Counted from the first letter of the stretch, positions 1 through 9,135 are shown. The stretch is 64,000 nt of DNA from Georgenia_A wangjunii (GCF_036421915.1 NZ_JAZGOM010000016.1), one strand, 5' to 3'. Made by a program: numbers and translations. Notes: a model not told the origin generated them from the letters alone.

Positions 1-1
1 A

Positions 2-190
2 AACTGGCGAGTGGACGGCAGCCTGATGCGGGCGGAGTCCGACCTGGACGACGCGGCGCCCCACTATGATGTTGTGGTACTTCTCCAGCCGCATACTGAG
101 ATCGATCTGACAACGCTCACGGAACGCGCACCACTGCTCTTTGACACTCGTGGCGTTGTCGCGGGGGGCGATACCGTTGAGAGGCTGTGA
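2..190 (+). CDS. Nucleotide-sugar (UDP-glucose/GDP-mannose type) dehydrogenase, C-terminal fragment
   Basis: The window opens inside this gene; only the last 62 residues are visible, ending at TGA 188-190. The tail reads YDVVVLLQPHTEIDL and then LLFDTRGV, which matches the C-terminal UDP-binding domain of UDP-glucose / UDP-ManNAc dehydrogenases, where a (L/V)xDTRG strand closes the domain. Such enzymes oxidise a nucleotide sugar to its uronic acid in the cytoplasm for exopolysaccharide or capsule assembly. This fits the glycosyltransferases that follow on the same strand 39 bp later. Substrate cannot be told from the fragment. Confidence 0.75.
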   Translation, partial: NWRVDGSLMRAESDLDDAAPHYDVVVLLQPHTEIDLTTLTERAPLLFDTRGVVAGGDTVERL

Positions 191-229
191 TCCAGTTGCC
201 GGCACGATGGGAACGAGAAGAGTTGAGAC

Positions 230-1192
230 GTGCGCACGATAGTTGATGCAGCGGGAGCCTGGACCGGAGGAGCGGCGCGGTTGCTGGGCGAACTCAAAGC
301 GTTCCTAGGTGACGCCCACGGCTACTCGCATGTCGAGATCTCGGGAGAGCGACGGGGCCTCACATCCCGGTGGCTTGCACAGCGGGAATTATCGGCAGCG
401 CGCGCCGAAACGAAGATTGCTTTGAATAACGCGAGTTTCATGGCCCCCGGGGGACGTCGCATCGTGCTGCTTCGTAACGCCCTTCATTTTGCTTCGCGAC
501 AGGAAACGGCCAAGCTTGGCTTCAACCCTTCGATGCATCTCAGAATGCAGACGCCCGTTATTCGTGCAGCAGCGAGGCGGGCGCACACAATCGTAGTGCC
601 CTCGGATGCCATGGCCGATCGCGTGCGGAGGTATCTCCCGGCAACTTCCGGGCGCGTCATCGTGCGACCCCATCCAGTATCGACACCCACTTGGGCGACA
701 GGTCCTAGGATGCAATCGAATACGATTCTCGTACCGATCGTGCCGGCACCGTACAAAAACCTTGACTTGCATATTAATAGTTTGTTGGAAGCAACGGAGG
801 GCACCTTTGGGTGCCCAGCCATAAAAGTGACTGCGGATTTGTCCCAGCTTCCCCGCCTGCGGCCGTCTCCGCGCGTTGTGTGCCTCGGTCCCCTCAACGC
901 TGCGGAGCTCGACACATACTGGCGGGAGGCACAGGCCGTGTACTATCCCACCGCGCTGGAGGCCTTCGGATACCCGCTCGCCGAGGCGCGCGTGGGCGGG
1001 CGGCACGTTATCGCTCTCGCGACTGATCAGAACCGCGCCATCGCTGCGGGAGCGCTATGTGGGTACTCGGCGGGCGACCGTTCCTCGCTCCAAGCGGCGG
1101 TTCAGCGTGCACTGAGCGACACCCCGCTGCCAGATGCTAGTGCGAACGATCCCCAACAATACTTCAAGTGGCTCTTGGAGGGCGCGTTCTGA
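230..1192 (+). CDS. Glycosyltransferase (GT-B fold, GT4-like)
   Basis: 320 residues, GTG start with a purine-rich GAGAAG stretch upstream. The C-terminal half has the pattern of GT4 transferases: a strand-rich block (VPIVPAPYKNLDL) then YWREAQAVYYPTALEAFGYPLAEA near residues 235-260, equivalent to the EGFGLPxxEA donor-binding motif. The N-terminal half (LLRNALHFAS, IVVPSDAMADRVRRY) resembles the acceptor domain. It probably transfers one sugar to the lipid-linked repeat unit at the inner membrane face. It lies in a polysaccharide operon. It is shorter than a typical 370-400 residue GT4, so the start or acceptor domain may be reduced. Sugar specificity unknown. Confidence 0.75.
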   Translation: MRTIVDAAGAWTGGAARLLGELKAFLGDAHGYSHVEISGERRGLTSRWLAQRELSAARAETKIALNNASFMAPGGRRIVLLRNALHFASRQETAKLGFNPSMHLRMQTPVIRAAARRAHTIVVPSDAMADRVRRYLPATSGRVIVRPHPVSTPTWATGPRMQSNTILVPIVPAPYKNLDLHINSLLEATEGTFGCPAIKVTADLSQLPRLRPSPRVVCLGPLNAAELDTYWREAQAVYYPTALEAFGYPLAEARVGGRHVIALATDQNRAIAAGALCGYSAGDRSSLQAAVQRALSDTPLPDASANDPQQYFKWLLEGAF

Positions 1193-1291
1193 TGACTCCG
1201 GAATCCACACGTCAGGCTGACCGCGCCTTCATCCTCGTGTGCGGTCAGCGTAGTGTCGGCTTAGGTGCGTTGATCCCGCCAAGGATTTGCC

Positions 1292-2452
1292 GTGGGACCT
1301 GACCTGTTCTTCTGGCAACCAATACCTTCTATTCACCAGTACTCGTTTCTCGAGGCTCTTGCATCTATCCATCCGGGTTCAGTGCATTTGATCACTGATC
1401 GAGCCTTACCAGACGATCGTAAGTACACAGGATGGAGCGTTCCTGACCATGTACGAGTTCACGCGCACGTTGCTGCGACCACGGCCGAGCGGCGTCATCT
1501 CGAGACGCTTGCGGACCCGCACCGCGCGGTGCACATCGTATCTGGCCTCTCGCCCGCCAAACGCCTGACTGCCGCGCCGGCAAGCCATGCTACGCTCTCG
1601 CGACTGACTGAGGCCGGAATGCGCGTGTTGCTCGTACTGGAACCGTGGTCCACCTTAGGCCAGGTACGTCATCTCCGCCGCTTAAAATATTTGCTCGGCG
1701 CGTATCGGTTCAAACATGGAGTAGCGGCAATACTCGCGACCGGGCAAACGGCGATAAGGCAATACCGCAGCGTCGGATTCTCCAGCGAAGCGGTCCTGCC
1801 GTGGGGATACTTCCTAGGCGGGCACGCGCCTGATGCGCGTGTCCCTTTCCCATTAGCCGAACAAAACGCTGTGACGGGCCTCTACGTGGGAAGTCTTGAA
1901 AACCACAAAGGTCTCGACCTCGCGATTCGGGCGGTCGCCTTCTCGGAGTATCGAGATTCCCTCCGGCTCGAGATCATCGGCTCTGGCCCCGACGAGCAGA
2001 CTCTGCGACGACTCGCCGCCAGCATGGGTGTTGCAGGTGCGCTCCGCTGGCACGGAACGGTTCCCAACGACGTAGTTCGAGGAGCATACGCGCAAGCTGA
2101 CTTCCACGTCCTTCCGAGCCGATATGACGGATGGGGCGCGGTTGTCAACGAGGCGCTTAGTGCCGGCACACCGTCGCTCGTGAGTTCTGCGGCTGGGAGC
2201 TCCGACCTGATTGTCAGCCGAAGATTGGGACGAATTTTCCGTCCCTCTGAGCCTCGATCCGCGGTCAGAGAGTTGGACGCTCTTGTCCAAGATCTCCATG
2301 CCGGGATACTCGATCGCACGAGTATCGCCGCACACAGCGCTGGTAGTATATCAGCCCAAGCCGGCGCACAATACTTCTCGGACATCTTAAGTCATGTGTT
2401 CGACGGAGCGTCCAGACCGTTACCGCCTTGGAAGGAGTTTTCTGCCACTTGA
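1292..2452 (+). CDS. Glycosyltransferase family 4-like protein
   Basis: 386 residues with the usual two-domain GT-B layout. The C-terminal domain shows LYVGSLENHKGLDLAIRA (about residue 198), LEIIGSGPDEQTLRRLA, then FHVLPSRYDGWGAVVNEALSAGTP (about residue 275-300), the retaining GT4 donor-site signature. The start is GTG with AAGGA nearby. The protein probably adds a sugar to an undecaprenyl-linked oligosaccharide. It sits 99 bp downstream of the previous transferase, in the same direction. Codons such as TTA, ATA and AGA occur here more than in genes further right, suggesting a different origin for this cluster. Confidence 0.82.
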   Translation: MGPDLFFWQPIPSIHQYSFLEALASIHPGSVHLITDRALPDDRKYTGWSVPDHVRVHAHVAATTAERRHLETLADPHRAVHIVSGLSPAKRLTAAPASHATLSRLTEAGMRVLLVLEPWSTLGQVRHLRRLKYLLGAYRFKHGVAAILATGQTAIRQYRSVGFSSEAVLPWGYFLGGHAPDARVPFPLAEQNAVTGLYVGSLENHKGLDLAIRAVAFSEYRDSLRLEIIGSGPDEQTLRRLAASMGVAGALRWHGTVPNDVVRGAYAQADFHVLPSRYDGWGAVVNEALSAGTPSLVSSAAGSSDLIVSRRLGRIFRPSEPRSAVRELDALVQDLHAGILDRTSIAAHSAGSISAQAGAQYFSDILSHVFDGASRPLPPWKEFSAT

Positions 2453-2677
2453 CGGTGGTTTCCCCGGCAGGGCACACCGCCCCTCCTGGGACCAGGTCCA
2501 CGAAATCGTGCGTGCGCCCCTTGCAGCGCATACGCCTGTTCGAGGTCGGAGCGTGGTGAATCTATTCCGCGCCTAGTCGACACTCATGATTGCTGATCAC
2601 TGCGGGGAGACATAGGCCCCACCGGACGCCGCCATGCGAGGCCAAACCATCCGCCACACCGTGAGGATTTGATAAGC

Positions 2678-3586
2678 ATGTACATCGAGCGCAAAGCCGT
2701 GCGGACACCCTTTAGGTTGCTTGCACGCCTGCCGGTGGGGCCGCGCCGTCGCCTTTTATACGCCCTCTATCAACGCGGATGGCTTCGGCTTCGACGTCCG
2801 AACACCTTCTCCGCGAAAGTTAACTGGCGGATCGTGTTCGATCGCCGAAGTATACTCGTTGCTGCATGCGACAAGGAAGCCTCTAAGCTTATTGCGAGTA
2901 CCAAAGCCGCCGATCTGGTCAGGATTCCGAAGACGGTATGGTTCGGTACAGACTTGGCCAGCTTGGCTCATGTAGAGTTGCCCCACCGCTGGGTGTTGAA
3001 ACCTAATAGCGGCTCAGGACGCGCCATTTTCGGATCCGGCTCCGCAGACGTGCCTGCTATTATCGCTCACACCCACGATTGGCTCGAGGACGACATGAAC
3101 GCCATATTCGGGTGCTGGGCGTATTCCCAGGCTCGCTCGGCGTTTCTCGTAGAAGAGCAGATTGGAGACTCTGACGGGCGCTTGCTCGACTACAAGGTGT
3201 ACTGTTTTGGGGGAGTACCCCACTTCGTCCAGGTCGTTGACGAGTCGGGCGGAAGACACGCTTTCGCTCACTACACTCCAAATTGGCGCCGCCTCGAGAC
3301 TCGGATGACCGGTCGTGGCAGGATTAGCCCCGAGACAGCCGAGATCCAGCGTCCCGAGCGTCTCGACGATCTTCTAGAGGCGGCTGCACGCATCGCGGCT
3401 CCGTACGATTTCATGCGTGTTGACTTCTACATCGTCAACGATGAACTTTGGTTCGGCGAGATGACGCCGTATCCCTCGGGAGGGGTCTCGCGCTTCCACC
3501 CGGCTAGTCATGACGAGCAGTTCGGTGCACTGTGGACACTCCCTAGTTCCTCCCTGCCCGCGGCAACGCGGGCCCGACCGCGCTGA
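2678..3586 (+). CDS. TupA-like ATP-grasp protein of polysaccharide cluster
   Basis: 302 residues from ATG 2678, chosen because AGGA lies at 2664-2667 with suitable spacing; an in-frame TTG at 2669 is less likely. ATP-grasp features: RWVLKPNSGSGRAIFGSG as nucleotide-binding loop, LLDYKVYCFGG, and FMRVDFYIVNDELWFGEMTPYPSGG with the acidic/Asn-like metal site near the C-terminus. This is the pattern of the TupA-like family (teichuronopeptide biosynthesis type) often found among capsule and EPS genes, where it may ligate an amino acid to a uronic acid. An upstream nucleotide-sugar dehydrogenase would supply such an acid; this link is inference. Confidence 0.8.
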   Translation: MYIERKAVRTPFRLLARLPVGPRRRLLYALYQRGWLRLRRPNTFSAKVNWRIVFDRRSILVAACDKEASKLIASTKAADLVRIPKTVWFGTDLASLAHVELPHRWVLKPNSGSGRAIFGSGSADVPAIIAHTHDWLEDDMNAIFGCWAYSQARSAFLVEEQIGDSDGRLLDYKVYCFGGVPHFVQVVDESGGRHAFAHYTPNWRRLETRMTGRGRISPETAEIQRPERLDDLLEAAARIAAPYDFMRVDFYIVNDELWFGEMTPYPSGGVSRFHPASHDEQFGALWTLPSSSLPAATRARPR

Positions 3587-3589
3587 CGC

Positions 3590-4972
3590 GTGCGTTTGGC
3601 AATGCTCCCGCAAAGAGACCGAGCGCCCTTGATCCACAAAATTCGATCACTCCGTAGCCACAGCGTTTTCCGTTATGGTGCCGCATCGGCGCTGCCACGT
3701 GGCCTAGCCATTCTTACCACTCTAGTAATCACCCCGCTCGGCATCGAACGTCTTGGTGCGCTTGACTACGGCCTGTGGGTTCTCGCCACACAGATACCGG
3801 CGTTGATCGTCAGTCCGGACCTCGGGCTTGGCAACGGCATCGTTAGCGAGATGTCGGGCATTCACCGTCGGGAGGGTGGCCTTGCTTCCCAACGAAGGCG
3901 CCTCGTGGGCCTAATGAAGGTTCTCGCCGTCGTCGCTGCCATATGGCTTGGAGTCGGCTTGCTCGCGGCGGGTCTATACGCGAGGTACTCGACGCCCGAC
4001 GATTCCACGATGTGGCGGCTCCTAGCCGCGTTCGCTGTCTGCCTAGCGAGCTTTACGGCCGGGATACCGGCGACTGTTACCGCGCGTGCGCAGTTGGCAC
4101 AGGAGCAGGGCCACCGTGCTGTCCTCTGGGAAGGTGTGGGGAAAGCTGCCACTCTGATCACATCTGTCGCCGTTCTGAGCCTCGCGCCAACCCTAGTCGG
4201 GCTTGTTCTAGCAAGCGTTCTTCCCACCACGGTAGCAGCATGGATCAATGCCCACATGTACCTCCGACGTCTTAGTGTGGCACCATCGCCCAAGAAAGCG
4301 CCTACGCTTCACGAGGCCTATCGAGACAACCGCCGTGTTTTCGGGTTGGGTAAACACTTTGTACTCCTTCAGGTTTGTTACCTGGTCGGCACAGGCCTCG
4401 ACCCATACATCATTAACGGCCTCTCGTCGACGCGCGACGTGACATTTGCTAGCGTGGTGCGCCGCCCGTACGATATGCTGCCGCTAATCGTCACGATGTA
4501 CACCGCGGCTCTGTGGCCAGTTTTTGCACGCCTACAGGCCGAGCAGCGGTACAGGAGGGTTCGCCGGCTCGTCGTGGGTATGTCGCTTGCGGGGGCGGGC
4601 ATAGTGGCGGCGGCGGGTCTCGCAGTCATGTTTTTCCGCCAAGAGCTCTACGGATTCCTCGGCCAAGGGCAGGTGTTCCCAACCGCGTCCGATCTGGGCT
4701 GGGTAACTCTCCACGTAAGCGCCAGCGTGGCGGTCCTCGTTGTGACGGTCTACTTGAACGCGATTTCCGCCGTGCGCCCGCAGGTATACATACTAATTCC
4801 CGGGACCATCGCCCTCCTTGTCGTAAAGGTGGTAGCGCTCGGGGTCGGTGATATTCACGACTACTTCGCGGCAGCAGCACTGGGCTATATTCTACTTTCG
4901 GGTGGCCCGATTTCTGTCCTTGCCCTGACTCAACTTCGAAACAAGAGGCTGGCTCCCGGCGCAGCATCATGA
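3590..4972 (+). CDS. Polysaccharide repeat-unit flippase (Wzx/MATE-like)
   Basis: 460 residues beginning at GTG 3590, four bases after the ATP-grasp stop; an ATG at 3602 is an alternative. The protein is a chain of about 12-14 hydrophobic helices with few charged residues, opening with FRYGAASALPRGLAILTTLVITPLGIERLGALDYGLWVLA. This is the N-terminal pattern of PST/MVF-superfamily O-antigen flippases. It would move undecaprenyl-linked repeat units across the membrane. It overlaps the next glycosyltransferase by 4 bp (ATGA), so the two are translationally coupled. No separate Wzy polymerase is visible inside the window. Confidence 0.82.
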   Translation: MRLAMLPQRDRAPLIHKIRSLRSHSVFRYGAASALPRGLAILTTLVITPLGIERLGALDYGLWVLATQIPALIVSPDLGLGNGIVSEMSGIHRREGGLASQRRRLVGLMKVLAVVAAIWLGVGLLAAGLYARYSTPDDSTMWRLLAAFAVCLASFTAGIPATVTARAQLAQEQGHRAVLWEGVGKAATLITSVAVLSLAPTLVGLVLASVLPTTVAAWINAHMYLRRLSVAPSPKKAPTLHEAYRDNRRVFGLGKHFVLLQVCYLVGTGLDPYIINGLSSTRDVTFASVVRRPYDMLPLIVTMYTAALWPVFARLQAEQRYRRVRRLVVGMSLAGAGIVAAAGLAVMFFRQELYGFLGQGQVFPTASDLGWVTLHVSASVAVLVVTVYLNAISAVRPQVYILIPGTIALLVVKVVALGVGDIHDYFAAAALGYILLSGGPISVLALTQLRNKRLAPGAAS

Positions 4973-6117
4973 GAACTCGCGGCTCGGCCGAGACCAGCGT
5001 GAACGGTGGCATCATGCAGATAGTTGTCTTTTCCCGCGGCTTATTTTCCTTGGATATGGGCGCATGTGTCACGTCGAGTCAAATTTTCGAGCTGGGGCTT
5101 GCGCGGGCGTTGGCCGCGCACGCCGATGTCACCGTCGTGTCCGTCGGGGCCGTCGGCAGGGTTGTCGATGAGGGAGTAACCCTCCTTCCTTTGGCCCATG
5201 CTCGCACCCTCGCCGCAGGTGTGAACAAAGCACTCCTAGGACACGCTCCGCTCGGTTCGGGCAAGACGTTCTTTATTATGTTCGGTTACGACCCCAGAAC
5301 GGTCGCCGAACTGAAACTCCTCAGTATGTTTTATGGTGCAGCACTCGTAAATTACGTGTTCGACACCCACGTCGGAGCGACGCAGCACATGCCACCGCTC
5401 AGAAGGCTCGCCGTGAACTCGTACTTCCGACTCGGCCTTCGAACGCTCGGGGTGTCGAATGCGCTACTGCTGCTCAACGAGCTCGCCTCGCAACAAATTT
5501 CATCCGGGCGCGCTCCGGCGCTCGTGAGCCGCGTAGGATCGCCATATGGCGTCCCTGCCCTGCCCCCTCCCCGCCCTCCCCGGACACCTTTCCGTGTTAC
5601 GTATGCCGGGTCACTCGAGACATACAACGGCATAGAGCCTCTTCTGCTGGCGTTTCAGGAGCTGCCGCATCGCGACATCGTGCTCGACGTACTAGGCGAC
5701 GGCTACTTGACCGGCGCTGTAGCAGATGCCGCTCGTGCCGATGCCAGGATTCGCTACCATGGGCGCGTCGGTAAGGCTGAGACCGATGCCGTCGTCGCCA
5801 GGTCGCACCTTCTCGTCGCTCTGCGCGACTTGAATCACCCGGTAGCCCAATACTCATTTCCCTCCAAAGTGGTCGATTACCTTGCGTCGGGTATCCCGGT
5901 TCTGACAACACCGATCGTCGCCAAACCGGACTTCGCGTCGGCGGTAAACCTCGTGCAGAGCCTCGACCCCCATGTGATAGCAGGCGCGATCGTGGACGCC
6001 AGGGCACAACCGCAAGCCCAGGACAGAAAGGCGGCACTTGGACTAGCGTACGCACGGAAGCACCATCTCTGGCCGGACATCGCGCGCGAGATAATTCTCT
6101 TCTTCGATTCGCTGTAG
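4969..6117 (+). CDS. Glycosyltransferase (GT4-like)
   Basis: 382 residues. ATG 4969 overlaps the flippase stop; a second in-frame ATG at 5014 (MQIVVFSRG) looks like the natural protein start and is a strong alternative. Features: FRVTYAGSLETYNGIEPLLLAFQELPH near residue 205, VLGDGYLTG, RIRYHGRVGKAETDAVVARSHLLVAL, and FPSKVVDYLASGIPVLTTP in place of the canonical ExFGxxxxEA block. This K(V/L)xDYLASGxPV form is common in EPS glycosyltransferases. It likely completes the repeat unit. Confidence 0.78.
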   Translation: MRTRGSAETSVNGGIMQIVVFSRGLFSLDMGACVTSSQIFELGLARALAAHADVTVVSVGAVGRVVDEGVTLLPLAHARTLAAGVNKALLGHAPLGSGKTFFIMFGYDPRTVAELKLLSMFYGAALVNYVFDTHVGATQHMPPLRRLAVNSYFRLGLRTLGVSNALLLLNELASQQISSGRAPALVSRVGSPYGVPALPPPRPPRTPFRVTYAGSLETYNGIEPLLLAFQELPHRDIVLDVLGDGYLTGAVADAARADARIRYHGRVGKAETDAVVARSHLLVALRDLNHPVAQYSFPSKVVDYLASGIPVLTTPIVAKPDFASAVNLVQSLDPHVIAGAIVDARAQPQAQDRKAALGLAYARKHHLWPDIAREIILFFDSL

Positions 6118-6375
6118 TCGCGGTGCCACGTCGGCTCCTCGGCGCTACATGTGGTACGGCGGAGCGCGCTCGACTCCGTGAGGCGGGGGACGCCTCGGGG
6201 AGGTTCGCAACTCATCGGACCGCGCCACGCGCGCGTGAACAGCAGTTCGTCTACGCGCTGGGGGAGCCCCCGCTCCACGGCCAAGCGGAGCGCCGGTCGC
6301 CGCTTTGCGGCTACCTGCGGCCGGCGTGTGGTGTGGGAGGATAGTTGGACATGTCCGTTGAGCTTAGGGGCTTGC

Positions 6376-7797
6376 ATGGAACTGGGAAGCTACCTTCATT
6401 TGCTACGTACCCGATGGCTCACCGTCGCAGTGGTCTGTCTGGCGACGCTGCTCGCGGCCGCCGTGGCCACGCTCATGACGACGCCGCAATACACATCGTC
6501 GACGCGACTTTTTTTTGCCGTACAGGGCGGTGAATCAGTCTCGGATTTGGCTCAGGGATCAACCTTCACCGAGAAGCAAATGAGCTCGTATGCAGAGGTT
6601 GCACAGGCGCCGCTCGTCGTTGATCCGGTTGCGGAGGCGCTGGGGGGAGCGGTTTCGCCGGAGGCCGTTGCCGATGCGCTCACGGTGTCGGTTGCCCCGG
6701 ACACCACGATCCTTAATATCTTAGCGACGCACACAAATCCCGCCACGGCTCGCGACATCGCAAATGGGGTCGCCATTCAGCTTGTAGCGACGGTTGGCGG
6801 CCTCTCGCCTGATAGTGCAAGCGGCAACGAGGCGGTCCGAGCCACCAAGTTGAGCGACGCAGAGCTTGCACATTCACCATCGGCTCCACATGTCCCCCGT
6901 AATCTCACTTTGGGTTTCCTTCTCGGACTACTCCTCGGGATCGGCGTCGCTCTTTTACGCGAGCTACTCGACACCAAGGTGCGCTCAGAAGTCGATCTCG
7001 CCGCCCTCACAGAAGCCTCCGTCATAGGAGCGATCCGATTCGACGAGAAGACTGAGGCACATCCGATCGTCATGCACGACGACCCTCATGGGCAGCGAGC
7101 GGAGGCGTACCGGCGTTTGCGTACAAACTTACAGTTCCTCGACCTTGCGGAGCGACCGAGTTCCGTAGTCGTGACGTCAGCTATCCCGGGCGAAGGAAAG
7201 AGCACCACGGCAGCCAACCTAGCTGTCGCGCTCGCGGATGCCGGCACGCGCGTCATACTAGTGGACGCGGATCTTCGCAGGCCGAGCATTGCGGACTACG
7301 CGGGCATCGAGGGCCGCGTCGGCCTAACGACCGTCCTCATCGGTCGCGCAGAGATCGACGACGTCGTGCAGCCATGGAAGAACACGACCTTAGATCTCAT
7401 GCCCGCCGGGCAAATTCCCCCGAACCCAAGCGAACTTCTCGGATCCAGGGCGATGACGCACCTGCTAAAGCAACTCACCGACCGCTACGACATCGTCATC
7501 ATTGACTCTCCCCCGTTGTTGCCCGTTACGGACGCCGCGGTGCTCAGTAACCAAGTCGGCGGGATGCTCGTTGTGGTGGGGGCGGACCGTGTCCACAAGG
7601 CCCAGGTACGTGATTCGCTAGAGTCTCTCGAGACCGTCGATGCGCATGTCCTCGGTCTCGTCATCAATAAGGTGGCTAAGGCAGACGGCGAACGGTATGG
7701 CTACTCCTACGACTCCTACCGGCCGCACGATCCCTCTGATCGAGGGGCCGCGAAGGCCTCACGGCGCCGCCAAGCGAAGGCCGCACCGCGCGCGTAA
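6376..7797 (+). CDS. Wzz-type chain-length determinant fused to BY-kinase (Wzc/CpsD-like)
   Basis: 473 residues from ATG 6376 (TAGGGG upstream); a longer in-frame extension to 6151 has no protein-like character. An N-terminal Wzz domain starts MELGSYLHLLRTRW with helix TM1 at about 13-35; TM2 is near 175-195 (LTLGFLLGLLLGIGVALL). The cytoplasmic kinase has Walker A GEGKSTTAANLA (about 272), Walker A' VILVDADLRRPS (about 293-304) and Walker B IVIIDSPPLLPVTDA (about 372-385). The tail carries a tyrosine cluster, YGYSYDSYRP, at about 442-450, the usual autophosphorylation site. It controls polymer length and export. A candidate counter-phosphatase lies far away at 40321-40911. Confidence 0.92.
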   Translation: MELGSYLHLLRTRWLTVAVVCLATLLAAAVATLMTTPQYTSSTRLFFAVQGGESVSDLAQGSTFTEKQMSSYAEVAQAPLVVDPVAEALGGAVSPEAVADALTVSVAPDTTILNILATHTNPATARDIANGVAIQLVATVGGLSPDSASGNEAVRATKLSDAELAHSPSAPHVPRNLTLGFLLGLLLGIGVALLRELLDTKVRSEVDLAALTEASVIGAIRFDEKTEAHPIVMHDDPHGQRAEAYRRLRTNLQFLDLAERPSSVVVTSAIPGEGKSTTAANLAVALADAGTRVILVDADLRRPSIADYAGIEGRVGLTTVLIGRAEIDDVVQPWKNTTLDLMPAGQIPPNPSELLGSRAMTHLLKQLTDRYDIVIIDSPPLLPVTDAAVLSNQVGGMLVVVGADRVHKAQVRDSLESLETVDAHVLGLVINKVAKADGERYGYSYDSYRPHDPSDRGAAKASRRRQAKAAPRA

Positions 7798-7838
7798 CTG
7801 CGGTAGGAAGGCCGCGCAGCGGAAGGCGGCACGACCTA

Positions 7839-7884
7839 CGCCGCGCAGGACACCCGTCGTCCGCCGCGCAGGACACCCGTCGTC
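7839..7884. repeat. Perfect 23-bp tandem duplication
   Basis: Two exact head-to-tail copies of a 23-base unit (7839-7861 and 7862-7884) fill much of the 127-bp space between the convergent wzc-like and CAP-protein genes. The unit contains GCGCAGGACACCCGTCGTC. No clear hairpin is formed. Function unknown; it may be a slippage product. Confidence 0.8.
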
Positions 7885-7924
7885 GCTCACGGGTCGGAAG
7901 TGCGCGCCCTTCGTTCATTTGCGG

Positions 7925-8419
7925 TCATGGCCCGAGGAAGACCTGGGAACACAGCATATGTGCGTCGTCCTTGACACAGCCGATGCCGATCTCCGTCAGC
8001 ACCGGATCAACGATGTTGGCTCTATGGCCGGGCGACGCAAGCCACGCCTGAACCACTTCCACCGGCGTGGCCGCACTGTTCACGAGGTTCTCGGCAGCCG
8101 TCGTCATGGGTGCACACGCCTCAATAACCGGTCCGAGCGGCGCATGCTCCAGTTCGTCGTCGCCAGCAAGGCGGGCGGCGCGCTGAAGCGCGGCAGACTC
8201 AGCGCACGATGACTCCACTAGTGGATCTAGCCCTTCCGCGACGCGCACTGCGTTGGTCCGCGCTACAAGCTCATTGGCATACACACCGATGTCGGGCTCT
8301 GCTGCGGAGGAGGCCTCTATGCCTCGTGAGGATGGCTCGTCGCGCGCCTCTTGCGCAGCCGTGCACGCAGCGAGGAAGAGGCCTGCACTCACCAGCACGA
8401 CGTGCCGCCATGCGCGCAT
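7925..8419 (-). CDS. CAP/SCP-domain (CAP superfamily) lipoprotein
   Basis: 164 residues from ATG 8419, preceded on the coding strand by AAGGAAGG at good spacing; an in-frame ATG at 8500 would run through the neighbouring terminator and is rejected. The N-terminus MRAWRHVVLVSAGLFLAAC is a lipoprotein signal with lipobox LAAC. The mature part is a compact CAP domain: YANELVARTNAVR, AENLVNS (CAP AEN motif), VQAWLASPGHRANIVDPVLTEIGIG, matching WxxSxxHxxxxL. CAP domains occur in many secreted bacterial proteins of unclear activity. It is separated from the upstream genes by a strong terminator, so is probably transcribed alone. Confidence 0.85.
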   Translation of the reverse strand: MRAWRHVVLVSAGLFLAACTAAQEARDEPSSRGIEASSAAEPDIGVYANELVARTNAVRVAEGLDPLVESSCAESAALQRAARLAGDDELEHAPLGPVIEACAPMTTAAENLVNSAATPVEVVQAWLASPGHRANIVDPVLTEIGIGCVKDDAHMLCSQVFLGP

Positions 8420-8458
8420 ATGACGCGCCTTCCTTATCGCCGCGATGATCGGGATAAC

Positions 8459-8495
8459 AACGAAGGCCCCCGCGGACTCCGCGGGGGCCTTCGTT
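8459..8495 (-). terminator. Strong intrinsic-type hairpin
   Basis: A perfect 17-bp inverted repeat with a 3-nt loop (arms 8459-8475 and 8479-8495, core GGCCCCCGCGG). It lies 20 bp past the stop of the LPxTG gene and just upstream of the CAP gene. No long U tract follows on the minus strand, which is usual for GC-rich actinobacteria. Confidence 0.85.
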
Positions 8496-8515
8496 AGCAC
8501 TCAGTGCTGCAACTG

Positions 8516-9070
8516 TCAGACCTGCTGGTTGCGGCGACGCATGAAGAACACGATGCCCGCACCGATGACCAGGAGCACGGCACCGCCGATGAGCAGCGGC
8601 GTGGCCGTAGCACCGGTCTCAGGCAGGCCCGGTGCTGCGACGTCGTCGCCGTCCTGGCCCGCGCCCGCACCGGGGCCGTCGGTCGCACCGTCTCCCGCAC
8701 CAGCCGGGTCCCCAACCGTGATGGCGAACGTCTCGATGACCGTGCCGTCCTCGGCCGTGGCGACGAGGTCGTAAACGGCCTCCTCGCTTAGCGTCACGGT
8801 GAAGGTTGCCATGCCGTCCGTGGCCGTCTTCGTGAGCGACTTCGTGCCGGCGATCTGAATCGCGTCGTCAGAGACGCCGTCGGCGGAGATGGTCAGCGTG
8901 ACGTCGGTGCCCGAGGGCGCCTCGACCACCACGGTGAAGCTCTGGCCCGGATCCGGGTTGGTGGTGGACACCGCAGCGTCGTAGTCGTCCTGGTTGTACC
9001 CGAAGGCAGCTGTCGGCGCGAAGACGAGGAGTACGGCGGTAATGGCGCCTGCTAGTGCACGTCGGAACAT
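8516..9070 (-). CDS. LPxTG cell-wall-anchored surface protein
   Basis: 184 residues from ATG 9070, with AGGGGG upstream. A signal peptide (MFRRALAGAITAVLLVFAPTAAFG) is followed by one Ig-like beta-rich domain of about 95 residues (TVVVEAPSGTDVTLTISADG ...), an acidic Gly/Ala linker, and a complete sortase sorting signal: LPETG, hydrophobic helix, then MRRRNQQV. Sortase would link it to peptidoglycan; no sortase gene is in the window. It lies 65 bp downstream of the DUF4012 gene and probably shares its transcript. Role is unknown; it could be a small adhesin or wall spacer. Confidence 0.85.
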   Translation of the reverse strand: MFRRALAGAITAVLLVFAPTAAFGYNQDDYDAAVSTTNPDPGQSFTVVVEAPSGTDVTLTISADGVSDDAIQIAGTKSLTKTATDGMATFTVTLSEEAVYDLVATAEDGTVIETFAITVGDPAGAGDGATDGPGAGAGQDGDDVAAPGLPETGATATPLLIGGAVLLVIGAGIVFFMRRRNQQV

Positions 9071-9135
9071 CTGGGGACCCCCTGGAGTGTGGTGAACGGC
9101 AACGACCGCCCGGTCTGTCTTCAGTAGGGTATCGG

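Noticed and set aside
6151..6375. 75-residue N-terminal extension of the Wzc-like protein
   Set aside because: Ser/Arg-rich with no membrane or Wzz character; the Wzz motif MELGSYL starts at ATG 6376 with a suitable ribosome-binding site.
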